Shown: positions 34,777 through 44,305 of the stretch, piece by piece
How positions within the stretch are numbered: position 1 is the stretch's first letter
How the letters are laid out: every line of letters starts with the position of its first letter
Assembly (NCBI RefSeq): GCF_947502395.1
Contig: NZ_CANMZM010000003.1
Span: 248,001-312,000, forward strand
DNA length: 64,000 nt
Direction of reading: 5' to 3'
From: an uncultured Erythrobacter sp.
GTDB lineage: Bacteria > Pseudomonadota > Alphaproteobacteria > Sphingomonadales > Sphingomonadaceae
Program-made: the position numbers and the translations under genes
The notes under the pieces: model-generated
What the model was told of the DNA's origin: nothing
Seen by the model: the letters and a program-made list of their open reading frames with translations, nothing else
Databases searched by the model: none

Positions 34777-37236
34777 TTGCGTCTTCTCGTCTTACTTGTC
34801 GCGCTCCTGATGTCTTCCCCGGCTCTGGCTCAGGGAATTCAACAAACCAAAGGGAATTTTGAAGACAAGTTTCGCCAGCTCGACGAAGTGCTGGCCGATC
34901 CCAATGTGTACCGCAACGCGTCTGGTGCTCCGGGGCATCAGTACTGGCAGCAAGAGGCGGACTATCGCATCAATGCCACGCTGGATGAAGATGGACGCCG
35001 GCTGACTGCGCGCGCGACGATCACTTATAAGAACAAGTCACCTGACACGCTGCCGTGGATCTGGATGCAGCTTGATCAGAACCGTTTCCGCACTGACTCT
35101 ATGGCCGAGCTGACCGATACCTTTGGTGGTCCAGGCCGCCGTGGACCTGCGCGTTCATTGGGGCGCGGTGACAGCCCGGCGCGGCTTTCGCTTGAGGAGC
35201 TTCGCCGTCAACAAGCGCTCGCTGACAACACCTATGGCTATGATATTAGCCGGGTTCAGCTGACCAGTGGTCGCAGGCTCGACCACACAATCGTAGGTAC
35301 GTTGATGCGCATCGACCTGCCAACGCCTTTGCGCCCGGGTCAAAGCGTGAGCTTCAACATCGACTGGGCGTACAACATCGTTGAAGAGAACGTGATCTTT
35401 GCGCGCTCCGGCTATGAGCATTTCCCCGATGACGCGCGCGAAGGGGGCAACGATCTCTTCCTGTTTGCGCAATGGTTCCCGCGCATGATCGCCTATTCCG
35501 ACTACGAAGGCTGGCACAATAAGGAGTTCCTTGGGCGCGGTGAGTTCACTCTCGAATTTGGTGATTACGATGTTTCGATGACGGTCCCAAATGATCACAT
35601 CGTTTCCTCGACCGGCGTGCTTGCAAACCCGACTGCGGTACTGACCTCGACACAGCGTCAGCGCCTAGCCCGTGCTCGCAATGCAGATGAGCCCATGTTC
35701 ATCGTGACGCCCGAAGAGGCGCTCGCGAACGAAAGTTCCAATCCCACGGGCACAAAGACCTGGCGCTTTACCGCGCAAAATGTGCGCGATTTCGCTTGGG
35801 CAACGAGCCGCAAGTTCATCTGGGATGCACAAGGCCACAAGCAGCCGGGCGCAGAGCAAGAAACAGTCATGGCCATGTCCTTCTGGCCCAAAGAGGGCGG
35901 AGAATTGTGGCGCAAGTATTCGACCGCTGCCGTGGTCCATACGATGGAAGTCTATTCGCGCTATTCCTTCGATTACCCGTACCCAACCGCGCAGTCTGTC
36001 AACGGCCCGGTGGGCGGCATGGAATACCCGATGATCACCTTCAACGGGCCGCGCACGACCTTGCAGGATGATGGGACGCGAACATATTCCGAGAGTGAGA
36101 AGATCTTTCTCATCGGCGTGGTGATCCACGAGATTGGTCACATCTACTTCCCAATGGTGGTGAACTCGGATGAGCGTCAGTGGACATGGATGGATGAAGG
36201 CATCAACTCCTTCCTCGACAGCGTTGCTGGCTATGAGTGGGACCCCGATGTGCAATGGACCCGCAGCCTTCCGCGCGATCTCATCCCTTATATGACGTCG
36301 AGCGAGCAGGTCCCGATCATGACCCAGTCGGACTCGATCCTGAACATCGGGCCGAACGCTTATGGTAAGCCGTCGGCGGCCTATCACATCCTGCGCGACA
36401 CGGTGATCGGGCGTGAACGCTTTGACTTTGCCCTGCGTGAGTATGCGCGCCGGTGGAAGTTTAAGCGGCCAACCCCGACTGACTTCTTCCGCACGATGGA
36501 GGAGGCATCGGGCACTGATCTGGATTGGTTCTGGCGCGGCTGGTTCTACACCACCGATCACGTTGATATTTCGCTCGACACGATCCACCGTCTGCGCATC
36601 GACACGGCAAACCCAGACATCGATCTGGCGCGCCGCCGTCAAGAATTGGCAGACGAGCCTGAGAAGGTAGGTGTGCGTCTGAACCGTGAGCAAAATCTGC
36701 CAATCTGGGTGCTTGAAAATCCCGGTGTGACCGATTTCTACGACGAGAATGATCGCTTTACCGTCACCCCGCGCGACACCAAGAAGTACGGGGATTTCCT
36801 TGAAGGTCTCGAGGATTGGGAACGCCGCGTGTTCGATCGCGCGGTTGAGGAAGACAGCAATTACTATGTGTTGAGCTTCTCTAATGTGGGTGGGCTAGTG
36901 ATGCCGATCATCCTCGATCTCAGCTTCACCGATGGCACCAAGGAGCGGATGAATATTCCAGCTGAGATATGGCGTCGCAATTCGCGCAATGTCTCCAAAC
37001 TTTTGGTCTTCCCCAAGGGCAAGGAACTCGCCGAAGTGGTGGTCGATCCCGATTGGGAGACGGCAGATGCTGACATCAACAACAACCACTATCCACGCAA
37101 AATCATCGACAGCCGCGTTGAAGCCTTCAAGCGCCCTGATCCCACCTCGCGTGCGGGCCGCGATTTGATGGCGGAAGTGCAACAGGGCGCGAAGGAAGAA
37201 GACGAGAAAGTGACCGAAACGGAAGACAGCGAGTAA
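34777..37236 (+). CDS. M1-family (gluzincin) zinc metallopeptidase
   Basis: An exported peptidase of 819 residues with a signal peptide cleaved after ALA (residue 19). The zinc motif HEIGH is followed 18 residues later by the conserved MDEGINSF glutamate; the exopeptidase motif upstream reads GPVGGMEYPM instead of GAMEN, as in the periplasmic M1 subgroup often encoded in alphaproteobacteria and Bacteroidetes. The start is a TTG at 34777 with AGAGGA 7 bases upstream; no ATG gives a complete signal peptide. The C-terminus is acidic (EEDEKVTETEDSE). Coupled to the next gene (TAATG). Confidence 0.9.
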   Translation: MRLLVLLVALLMSSPALAQGIQQTKGNFEDKFRQLDEVLADPNVYRNASGAPGHQYWQQEADYRINATLDEDGRRLTARATITYKNKSPDTLPWIWMQLDQNRFRTDSMAELTDTFGGPGRRGPARSLGRGDSPARLSLEELRRQQALADNTYGYDISRVQLTSGRRLDHTIVGTLMRIDLPTPLRPGQSVSFNIDWAYNIVEENVIFARSGYEHFPDDAREGGNDLFLFAQWFPRMIAYSDYEGWHNKEFLGRGEFTLEFGDYDVSMTVPNDHIVSSTGVLANPTAVLTSTQRQRLARARNADEPMFIVTPEEALANESSNPTGTKTWRFTAQNVRDFAWATSRKFIWDAQGHKQPGAEQETVMAMSFWPKEGGELWRKYSTAAVVHTMEVYSRYSFDYPYPTAQSVNGPVGGMEYPMITFNGPRTTLQDDGTRTYSESEKIFLIGVVIHEIGHIYFPMVVNSDERQWTWMDEGINSFLDSVAGYEWDPDVQWTRSLPRDLIPYMTSSEQVPIMTQSDSILNIGPNAYGKPSAAYHILRDTVIGRERFDFALREYARRWKFKRPTPTDFFRTMEEASGTDLDWFWRGWFYTTDHVDISLDTIHRLRIDTANPDIDLARRRQELADEPEKVGVRLNREQNLPIWVLENPGVTDFYDENDRFTVTPRDTKKYGDFLEGLEDWERRVFDRAVEEDSNYYVLSFSNVGGLVMPIILDLSFTDGTKERMNIPAEIWRRNSRNVSKLLVFPKGKELAEVVVDPDWETADADINNNHYPRKIIDSRVEAFKRPDPTSRAGRDLMAEVQQGAKEEDEKVTETEDSE

Positions 37237-37724
37237 TGCTGCGATTTTTCGCCGCCTTTTTCTTGCTCGTGCTCGCCATCCCGGCGGCTGCGCACCAGCA
37301 AAAGGCGGTGATTATCTCCGTTGAGCATAACCCGCGCAGTGGCATGATCGAGGTGGTGCACACGATACCTTTGCACGATGCTGAACATGCATTGCGCCAA
37401 CAGGGCAAGAAGGGAGCGGACCTCCTGGGTGACACCGAAAGCCGCCGAGAGTTTGCCCGCTACGCCGCTGAGCGGTTTTCGATTGTGGTAGCAGAGCGCG
37501 CAATAGAACTCACCTTGCTCGGAACCGAAGTCAATGGGGCCAGCGTGCTGGTTTATCAGGAGGGGCCTTCACCAGGGTTGGGCACTGAACTGACGATTCA
37601 GGCGCAGGTGCTCACCGATATCTGGCTTCGTCAGGTAAACAGTGTGAACGTGGGCCGGGGTACGTCTCCGCAGACGCTGGTCTTCCGGGGCGGCGACCGG
37701 GCAAAGACTGCGGTGCTCCGCTAA
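37236..37724 (+). CDS. DUF6702-type exported protein
   Basis: A 162-residue protein with a signal peptide ending AAAHQ (about residue 19). The mature part HQQKAVIISVEHNPRSGMIEV matches the start of proteins I know as DUF6702, which follow M1 peptidase genes in many genomes. Its ATG overlaps the peptidase stop by one base, so the two are probably functionally paired. It ends directly at the start of the phosphorylase gene. Confidence 0.78.
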   Translation: MLRFFAAFFLLVLAIPAAAHQQKAVIISVEHNPRSGMIEVVHTIPLHDAEHALRQQGKKGADLLGDTESRREFARYAAERFSIVVAERAIELTLLGTEVNGASVLVYQEGPSPGLGTELTIQAQVLTDIWLRQVNSVNVGRGTSPQTLVFRGGDRAKTAVLR

Positions 37725-38576
37725 ATGGTGAAGGCACTCGGACAACGTTTGGATGAAGCCGCGGCCTTTGTGCGTGGTCGCACGTCGCATGTGCCAGAGG
37801 TAGCACTCGTGCTGGGCTCTGGGCTTGGCGATCTCGCCGATGCGATAAACGGCACCGCAATCGCCTATAGCGCGATCCCGCATTTCCCAGACTCCACCGC
37901 GCCCAGCCACAAAGGCGTGCTGCATATCGGTGAGCTTGCCGGGGTATCGGTTGTGGCCATGCAGGGGCGAATGCATTTGTATGAGGGATATTCACCCCAA
38001 GATGTGGTCTTCCCGATGCAGGTTATGGCGCGTCTTGGTGCGAAGACCGCGCTTTTGACCAATGCCGCGGGTGGCATCCGTGAAGACCTCAGCGTCACCG
38101 ATCTTGTGCTTATTGAAGATCACCTCAGCCTCGCGAACTTAGCGGGCAATGATCCCTTGCGGGGCCCCAATGATGAAAGCGTGGGTGAGCGATTTGTCAG
38201 CATGAACAATGCCTATGACAGGAATTTGCGCGCAAAGGCCCAGGCGGTGGCGGCTAAGACCGGGCTCGATCTCCAGAGCGGGGTCTATGGCTTTGTCACC
38301 GGTCCCAGCTTTGAGACACCTGCCGAGATCCGGGCACTGCGCACGCTCGGCTGCGATCTGGTCGGCATGTCGACCGTGCCTGAAGTAATCGCCGCGCGCC
38401 ATTCTGGAATGGAGGTGCTTGCCATCGGGACGATCACCAACAAGGCGGTTAGCAGTCTGGACGACGACCATATTACCAATGCCGAAGAAGTGTGGGAAGC
38501 CGCCGACCTAATCCGCCCCAAGCTTGCGGAATTTGTAAACGCTCTCTTACCCCGGCTAGGCGGTGGTGCGAAATGA
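37725..38576 (+). CDS. punA: Purine nucleoside phosphorylase (trimeric class)
   Basis: A 283-residue class II phosphorylase that splits inosine, guanosine or xanthosine with phosphate. The phosphate loop GSGLGDLAD, RMHLYEGYSP, TNAAGGIRED, GPSFETPAEIR, GMSTVPEV and the purine-recognition asparagine in TITNKA are all visible. MTA phosphorylases of the same fold have a different C-terminal base-binding region, so PNP is preferred. It heads a salvage group with the deaminase, nucleoside transporter and phosphoribosyltransferase that follow. Confidence 0.93.
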   Translation: MVKALGQRLDEAAAFVRGRTSHVPEVALVLGSGLGDLADAINGTAIAYSAIPHFPDSTAPSHKGVLHIGELAGVSVVAMQGRMHLYEGYSPQDVVFPMQVMARLGAKTALLTNAAGGIREDLSVTDLVLIEDHLSLANLAGNDPLRGPNDESVGERFVSMNNAYDRNLRAKAQAVAAKTGLDLQSGVYGFVTGPSFETPAEIRALRTLGCDLVGMSTVPEVIAARHSGMEVLAIGTITNKAVSSLDDDHITNAEEVWEAADLIRPKLAEFVNALLPRLGGGAK

Positions 38577-39916
38577 CGCGCGTCGATACGCTAATCACTG
38601 GTGGGCATGTGCTCACCATGGACGAGGGTTTTACCGAGTACGCCGATGGCGCGGTCGCCGTGAAAAGTGGCAAGATCGTCGAATGCGGGCAGGCACAAGA
38701 CCTCACAGCTCGCTATCAGGCTGACGAAACACTCGACGCAGATAGTGGCATCATCATGCCCGGCCTGATCAATGGGCATTGCCATGCGGCGATGTCCTTG
38801 TTTCGGGGCTATGCAGAGAACGTCACACTGGACGCGTTTCTTGAAACGCTTAGCCATGCGGAGACCAATTACGTTTCGTCTGAGGGCGTTTATGTGGGTG
38901 CTTCTGTCGCCTGCGCGGAGATGGCGCTGGGTGGGATCACCAGTTTTGTCGACATGTATTGGTACCCGGATGAGACCATTCGCGCCGCGCGCGAGCTCCA
39001 TATGTCGATTGTCGCTGGGCCGGTTTTCGTGGCGTTTCCCGGTTATGACGACCTTGCCGAGTGGCCGATGCGCACTGATTTCAGCGGACCCTTTGCTGAC
39101 CGTCATCGGGGCACAGAGGGTGTCTTCCCGAGCCTTGCTCCCCACGCTTGCTACACCTTGGATGAGGAAAAGCTCACAGAGCTTGCCGGAATGGCTGAGG
39201 CGCTTGATCTGCCGATCCAGATCCACGCCTCTGAAGCGCCGAGTGAGATGGAGCTGGTGCGCGACGGTTACGGCGGCGCGACGCCGATTGAAGTGCTTGA
39301 TCGAACTGGCGTTCTTCATCGCAATTGCCAACTGGCCCATGCGGTGCACCTTTCCGACAGCGATATCGCGTTGATCAAAAAGGCGGGTGCGAGCATCATT
39401 CATAATCCGCAATCGAACACCAAGCTCGCTTCAGGCATCGCGCGTATTTGTGACCTTCTTGAAGCGGGTGTGTCTGTCGGTCTCGGCACCGATGGTCCGT
39501 CAAGCGGTAATGACCTCGATATGTGGAAGGCGATGCGGCTTGCGGCGAACCTTCAATCAGTCAGCCGCGGCGAACCCGGCGCATTGAGCGATCGGGACGC
39601 GGTAGCCCTGGCAACGCGCCTGGGGGCGCAAGCAGCTGGAATGGGGGCGCACACCGGATCGCTTGAGCCCGGCAAAAACGCAGATGTGATCGTGGTTTCG
39701 ACCAAGGGGCTCCACATGCGTCCGGTCTTCAGCCCTTACGCCGCGCTCGTTTATTCGGCGGGCCGTGACGACGTGGCGCATGTTTTTGCCAGCGGGCATC
39801 ACATCGTTAAAGATCGCGCGCTTCAGTGGGAGGGCTTTGACGATATCCTCAGCGACTTTGAGACAATCACCAAAGCGGTGGCGGCGGACGTGAAGGTTGG
39901 GTGTTTTGGTATTTAG
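38573..39916 (+). CDS. Amidohydrolase, probable 5-methylthioadenosine/S-adenosylhomocysteine deaminase
   Basis: A 447-residue amidohydrolase-superfamily TIM-barrel enzyme. Metal ligands are seen in NGHCHAAMSLFRGYAE (HxH), the QIHASE histidine, LAHAVHL and LGTDGPSSGNDLDMW. This layout is typical for MTA/SAH deaminases and related adenosine-type deaminases. Start at the ATG overlapping the phosphorylase stop (ATGA). The context (PNP before, nucleoside transporter after) agrees with deamination of an adenine nucleoside to an inosine derivative that the phosphorylase or transporter pathway then handles. Confidence 0.87.
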   Translation: MTRVDTLITGGHVLTMDEGFTEYADGAVAVKSGKIVECGQAQDLTARYQADETLDADSGIIMPGLINGHCHAAMSLFRGYAENVTLDAFLETLSHAETNYVSSEGVYVGASVACAEMALGGITSFVDMYWYPDETIRAARELHMSIVAGPVFVAFPGYDDLAEWPMRTDFSGPFADRHRGTEGVFPSLAPHACYTLDEEKLTELAGMAEALDLPIQIHASEAPSEMELVRDGYGGATPIEVLDRTGVLHRNCQLAHAVHLSDSDIALIKKAGASIIHNPQSNTKLASGIARICDLLEAGVSVGLGTDGPSSGNDLDMWKAMRLAANLQSVSRGEPGALSDRDAVALATRLGAQAAGMGAHTGSLEPGKNADVIVVSTKGLHMRPVFSPYAALVYSAGRDDVAHVFASGHHIVKDRALQWEGFDDILSDFETITKAVAADVKVGCFGI

Positions 39917-39958
39917 CGCGCTCAACTGGCGTAACGCTGGGCGTCTTGGAGAATTCCG

Positions 39959-41188
39959 CTGATTGGCTTTGTTGGAATTGCTGTTCTGATTGGCGTTGCG
40001 ATCCTCCTTTCTGAGGCACGCGGGTCGATCAACTATGTGAACGCAGCGCGCGCGCTCGCGCTTCAAATTGCAGTTGCGGTGCTCGCATTGGTAACCCCGG
40101 TCGGACAGGCAGTCCTCCAAACCCTATCAAGCGGGGTGGTGGAGGCGATATCCTATGCCAATGAAGGTATCAGCTTCGTCTTCGGTCCATTGGCGGACCC
40201 GGCAAGCGGCCTCATTCTTGCGCTCCAAGTGCTCCCCGTTATCATCTTCATCGCAACCATTATGGCGGTGCTGTTTCACATTGGCGTGATGACTTGGGTG
40301 ATCCGCATCATCGGTGGGGCATTGCGCTTTCTCACCGGAGCATCCCGGCTGGAATCCACGTGCGGAGCGGCGAATATCTTTGTCGGAATGGCAGAGAGCC
40401 CACTTACTGTTTTGCCCTATCTCCCAAAGATATCGCGTGCTCAGCTCTTCGTGATGATGTCTTTGGGGCTCTCAAGCGTCGCGGGGACGGTTCTGGTCGC
40501 CTATTCCGCACTGGGTATCCGCAGCGACTTGCTCTTGACCGCCGCCTTTATGGCGCCCGCCGGGGGTATCTTGTTCGGGCGCATGTTGGTGCCGGAAACG
40601 GGAGTGGCATTCGATTTGGACGATGATGACGACGCAAACCCCGCGAGCCTTTCCAGCGCGTCCAGCCTGATCGAAGCGGCGACCGATGGCGCGACACTCG
40701 GCATGCAAATCATGCTCAGTGTCATTGCGGTGCTTATCGGCTTTATCGCCGGTATTGCGCTCCTGAACGGAATCCTTGGCGGAGTGGGCAGTCTGCTGGG
40801 TTTCTCCGATCTCTCGCTTGAATTGCTGATCGGATATGCCTTTGCACCAATATCCTACATTATCGGAGTGCCCTGGGAGGAGACCACTCGGGCAGGGGTG
40901 TTCCTTGGGCAGAAGGTCGTGCTCAATGAGTTTCTGGCCTATGCAAACTTCGCTCCCGTCGCCGATGAATTCAGTGCGCAGGGGCAAATCGCGCTGACTA
41001 TTGCCATGTGCGGCTTTGCCAATTTCGGCGGGCTCGCCATTCTTATCGCGGGGCTGGGTGCAGCGGTACCCGAGCGCAAAGCCGAGATTTCCAAGCTTGG
41101 CATTAAAGCTTTGCTCGCAGGGACGCTGTCAAACTTCACCAGCGCGGCGATTGTCAGCGTGATCTTTGCGCTGGGCGGGTTCGCTTAA
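39959..41188 (+). CDS. nupC: Concentrative nucleoside transporter (CNT/NupC family)
   Basis: An inner-membrane nucleoside/cation symporter. The conserved core is present: GVMTWVIRIIGGALRFLTGAS, ESTCGAANIFVGMAESPL and FANFGGLAILIAGLG. The family begins with a hydrophobic helix, which here is LIGFVGIAVLIGVAILLSEA just upstream of a GTG at 40037; starting at that GTG would delete the helix. The only candidates that keep it are CTG at 39959 (7 bases after GGAGA) or neighbouring ATT codons, so I annotate the non-standard CTG. The 3' end overlaps the convergent phosphoribosyltransferase gene by 4 bases. Confidence 0.82.
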   Translation: MIGFVGIAVLIGVAILLSEARGSINYVNAARALALQIAVAVLALVTPVGQAVLQTLSSGVVEAISYANEGISFVFGPLADPASGLILALQVLPVIIFIATIMAVLFHIGVMTWVIRIIGGALRFLTGASRLESTCGAANIFVGMAESPLTVLPYLPKISRAQLFVMMSLGLSSVAGTVLVAYSALGIRSDLLLTAAFMAPAGGILFGRMLVPETGVAFDLDDDDDANPASLSSASSLIEAATDGATLGMQIMLSVIAVLIGFIAGIALLNGILGGVGSLLGFSDLSLELLIGYAFAPISYIIGVPWEETTRAGVFLGQKVVLNEFLAYANFAPVADEFSAQGQIALTIAMCGFANFGGLAILIAGLGAAVPERKAEISKLGIKALLAGTLSNFTSAAIVSVIFALGGFA

Positions 41189-41742
41189 GGCTTACCCAGT
41201 ACAAGCGAGGCGCTTGGCTTGTGCGCGCGGATTTCCTCATCGGTTAACCCTTGCAATTCATGCGGGAAGACCAGCCAGTCGTCGGTCTCGTGGACGAAGT
41301 AGTCAGGGGTAAGATCGGTCTTGTTGCGAGTTGGTTTATAATAGACCGTCGCCACCTTGATCGTTTCGGGGAGATTGCGGCGGCATTTGGCAGAGAGCTC
41401 TCGCAAGAGTGCTTCGATGGATCGGCCACTGTCGAACACATCATCGATGATAAGCAGCGAATGCTCCCGGTCGAGATTGTCGATGAGATAATTGAGGCCC
41501 AGAACCTTCACCTCTTTGTCCTGCTGATCAATGCCGGTGTAGGACGAAGTGCGCACTGCGATATGATCACAGGGATGGCCGCGATATTCCAGCAATTCCT
41601 GCACCGCGATCCCAATCGGGGCGCCGCCGCGCCAAATGCCAACGATATGGGTGGGATGGAAACCCGATTCGATAATGGCATCGCCAAGGATATAGGAATC
41701 TTCGAGCAGCCCATCGGCGCTCAGAAATGTTTTCTCGATCAT
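41185..41742 (-). CDS. Phosphoribosyltransferase (purine salvage type)
   Basis: A 185-residue type I PRTase with the PRPP-binding motif LLIIDDVFDSGRS and an N-terminal VGIWRGGAPIG diphosphate-contact region. It resembles hypoxanthine/xanthine-type phosphoribosyltransferases and fits the adjoining nucleoside salvage genes, although it is transcribed from the other strand. Exact base specificity cannot be told from these motifs. Confidence 0.85.
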   Translation of the reverse strand: MIEKTFLSADGLLEDSYILGDAIIESGFHPTHIVGIWRGGAPIGIAVQELLEYRGHPCDHIAVRTSSYTGIDQQDKEVKVLGLNYLIDNLDREHSLLIIDDVFDSGRSIEALLRELSAKCRRNLPETIKVATVYYKPTRNKTDLTPDYFVHETDDWLVFPHELQGLTDEEIRAHKPSASLVLGKP

Positions 41743-41943
41743 TTGCGGAGTTGCCCCGATCTTTCATTGTCACCCATTCCCTTACGGCTTTGGGCCCTCG
41801 TGTGTTAGCTTGCATCCATACATGCAACAGACCCGTTGCTTTGAACAGAACACGCCATGCTGAAATGCGATTAAACGACCCTTGACGTAAGCGTAAGGTA
41901 TGGCAGGACGATAGCTAACGAGATCAACCGGAGAGACCAGAGC

Positions 41944-43140
41944 ATGAACCTCGAATTCACGCCCGAAGAGAACGCCTTTCGCGAGGAAGTGCGCGCCTTT
42001 ATCGAAGCCAACCACCCAAAGCACCTTGAGGGCATGGGCAACCGCGAAGATATGTCGCCTGAAGACATGACCGCGTGGCACAAGATCCTTGGCAAAAAGG
42101 GTTGGGCGGCGCCCGCGTGGCCAACCGAATATGGCGGCACAGGTTGGGATTCGACTCAGCGGTACATCTGGTCTGAAGAAAACGCGCGTGTTGGCACCTT
42201 TATGCCTTTGCCATTCGGCGTCTCCATGGTTGGTCCGGTGATTTACTCATTCGGAAACGAAGAGCAGAAGAAACAGCACCTTCCAGGTATACTGTCGGGC
42301 GATGTTTGGTGGTGTCAGGGTTATTCAGAGCCCGGCGCAGGTTCTGACCTTGCTTCGCTTAAAACGACCGCCGTTCGCGATGGTGATCATTATGTGATCA
42401 ACGGTCAGAAAACCTGGACTACGCTTGCACAATACGCCGATTGGGGCTTCTTCCTGTGCCGCACTGATCCCGATGCGGCGAAACCTCAGGAGGGTATTTC
42501 CTTCATTCTCGTCGATATGAAAACGCCGGGCATTGAAGTGAAGCCGATCAAACTCATCGATGGCGGTTATGAGGTCAACGAGACATGGCTCACAGATGTG
42601 CGTGTGCCGGTTGAAAACCTTGTCGGCGTTGAAAACATGGGCTGGACTTACGCCAAGTTCCTCCTCGCTCACGAACGCTCAGGCATAGCTGGCGTTGCTC
42701 GTTCCAAGCGCGGTGTTGAGAAACTGCGCGAGATTGCTGCCAATGAAACCATGGACGGCGCGCCGCTCATGGCTGACTTCGATTTTGCTCGTAAAGTGAG
42801 CCAGCTTGAGATTGATCTGGCCGCGCTTGAGATCACAGAACTTCGCACGCTTGCTGGGGAACAGGCGGGCAAGGGCCCCGGTCCTGAAAGCTCAATCCTT
42901 AAGATTAAGGGCACTGAGATTCAGCAGCGCCTGACCGAACTCACGCTTGAGGCAGTGGGCTCATATGGCACGCCTATGTATGGATCGATCGCTGATGCAG
43001 GCTCCAACGAGTACCCCATCGGTCCCGACTATGCTCAGCACTCAGCCGCAACCTATTTCAATATGCGCAAAACGTCGATCTATGGCGGATCGAACGAGAT
43101 TCAGCGCAACATCATCACGAAAATGATCCTCGGCCTTTAA
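41944..43140 (+). CDS. Acyl-CoA dehydrogenase, subunit-like partner A
   Basis: A 398-residue FAD-type acyl-CoA dehydrogenase with QGYSEPGAGSDLASLKT and a C-terminal IYGGSNEIQRNIITK. In medium-chain enzymes the equivalent segment (YEGTSQIQ) holds the catalytic glutamate; here it is glycine, so the base must lie elsewhere (helix G, as in long-chain and FadE-type enzymes: LLAHERSG is a candidate) or the partner provides it. A GGAGAG box precedes the ATG. A second acyl-CoA dehydrogenase follows after 31 bases, a pairing known from heteromeric FadE enzymes of steroid and branched-acid catabolism. Confidence 0.9.
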   Translation: MNLEFTPEENAFREEVRAFIEANHPKHLEGMGNREDMSPEDMTAWHKILGKKGWAAPAWPTEYGGTGWDSTQRYIWSEENARVGTFMPLPFGVSMVGPVIYSFGNEEQKKQHLPGILSGDVWWCQGYSEPGAGSDLASLKTTAVRDGDHYVINGQKTWTTLAQYADWGFFLCRTDPDAAKPQEGISFILVDMKTPGIEVKPIKLIDGGYEVNETWLTDVRVPVENLVGVENMGWTYAKFLLAHERSGIAGVARSKRGVEKLREIAANETMDGAPLMADFDFARKVSQLEIDLAALEITELRTLAGEQAGKGPGPESSILKIKGTEIQQRLTELTLEAVGSYGTPMYGSIADAGSNEYPIGPDYAQHSAATYFNMRKTSIYGGSNEIQRNIITKMILGL

Positions 43141-43171
43141 GGCGCGAAGGCACTCTGAGAGGGAACGAAAC

Positions 43172-44305
43172 GTGGATTTCAATTTCACTGAAGAACAGGA
43201 CATGGTGCGCGATGGTTTGTCGCGCATGGTCCGTGAACAATATGGCGCAGAAGAGCGTCGCCAACTGATCGCAAGCGAAGCCGGTTGGAGCACAGCTGTA
43301 TGGGGTCAACTCGCAGAGCTTGGCATCCTTGGTATGAGTTTTAGCGAGGAAGACGGCGGCTTTGGCGGCGGCGCGATCGATTCCATGGTTGTCATGGAAG
43401 AGTTCGGCAAAGGCCTGGTGGTTGAACCATTTGTGCCAACCGTCGTCTGCGCTGGTGGGTTTTTGAAGCATGCTGGAACAGCGGCTCAAAAAGAAGAGCA
43501 CATCGGGGGCATCGTCTCTGGCGAGCGCGTCTTTGCTTTCGCTTATGCTGAGCCACGCGGACGCTATGACCTCGCCAACCTTGAGACCACTGCCAAGAAA
43601 GAGGGCGGCGACTATGTCCTCAACGGTCACAAAGCGGTCGTTATCGGCGCACCTTGGGCAAGCCACTTGATCGTGACTGCGCGGACCGGCGGCGAGCGCA
43701 CTGACGCGAACGGCATCTCCGTTTTCGTAGTCGACAAGTCAGCAGAAGGCGTGGTCACTCGAGATTACGCCACCGTCGATGGCAGGCGCGCTTCGGAAGT
43801 CTACTTTGAAAACGTACGGGTTCCTGTTGACGCTTTGATCGGTGAAGAGGGCAATGCACTCCCGCTGATTGAACGGGTCACCGACGAAGCGATTGCGGCA
43901 CAGTGTGCAGAAGCATGCGGCGCGATGAAGGTCGCTCACGCAATGACTCTCGACTATGCCAAGCAGCGCAAGCAGTTCGGTGTTCCAATCGCGAGCTTCC
44001 AAGTGCTCCAGCATCGCATGGTCGATATGTACACCGAGTATGAATGCTCGGTCTCGATGACCTATCTCGCCACCTTGCGGCTCGAGAACGAAGAGCGCGA
44101 GCGCAAGCAAGCGGTCTCGGCGGCAAAAGTGCGTGTGGCTCAGGCCGCGCACCACATTGGCCAGGAGGCAATTCAGATCCACGGCGGCAATGGCATGACC
44201 GATGAATATGCCATCGGTCACTATTTCAAACGTCTGACGATCTTCGACTCTGAGTTTGGCAATATTGACCATCATATGAAGCGCCACATCGCGCTCGCCA
44301 GCTGA
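43172..44305 (+). CDS. Acyl-CoA dehydrogenase, subunit-like partner B
   Basis: A 377-residue acyl-CoA dehydrogenase relative with a GTG start and a GAGGGA box. It keeps the overall fold (FAYAEPRGRYDLANLETTA in place of the SEPGAGSD motif, IQIHGGNGMTDEYAIGHYFK near the end) but ends with DSEFGNIDHHMKRH, typical of the smaller FadE-type subunits. Together with the upstream gene it may form a heterotetramer. Substrate unknown; no steroid genes are visible nearby. A strong terminator follows 40 bases after the stop. Confidence 0.9.
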   Translation: MDFNFTEEQDMVRDGLSRMVREQYGAEERRQLIASEAGWSTAVWGQLAELGILGMSFSEEDGGFGGGAIDSMVVMEEFGKGLVVEPFVPTVVCAGGFLKHAGTAAQKEEHIGGIVSGERVFAFAYAEPRGRYDLANLETTAKKEGGDYVLNGHKAVVIGAPWASHLIVTARTGGERTDANGISVFVVDKSAEGVVTRDYATVDGRRASEVYFENVRVPVDALIGEEGNALPLIERVTDEAIAAQCAEACGAMKVAHAMTLDYAKQRKQFGVPIASFQVLQHRMVDMYTEYECSVSMTYLATLRLENEERERKQAVSAAKVRVAQAAHHIGQEAIQIHGGNGMTDEYAIGHYFKRLTIFDSEFGNIDHHMKRHIALAS

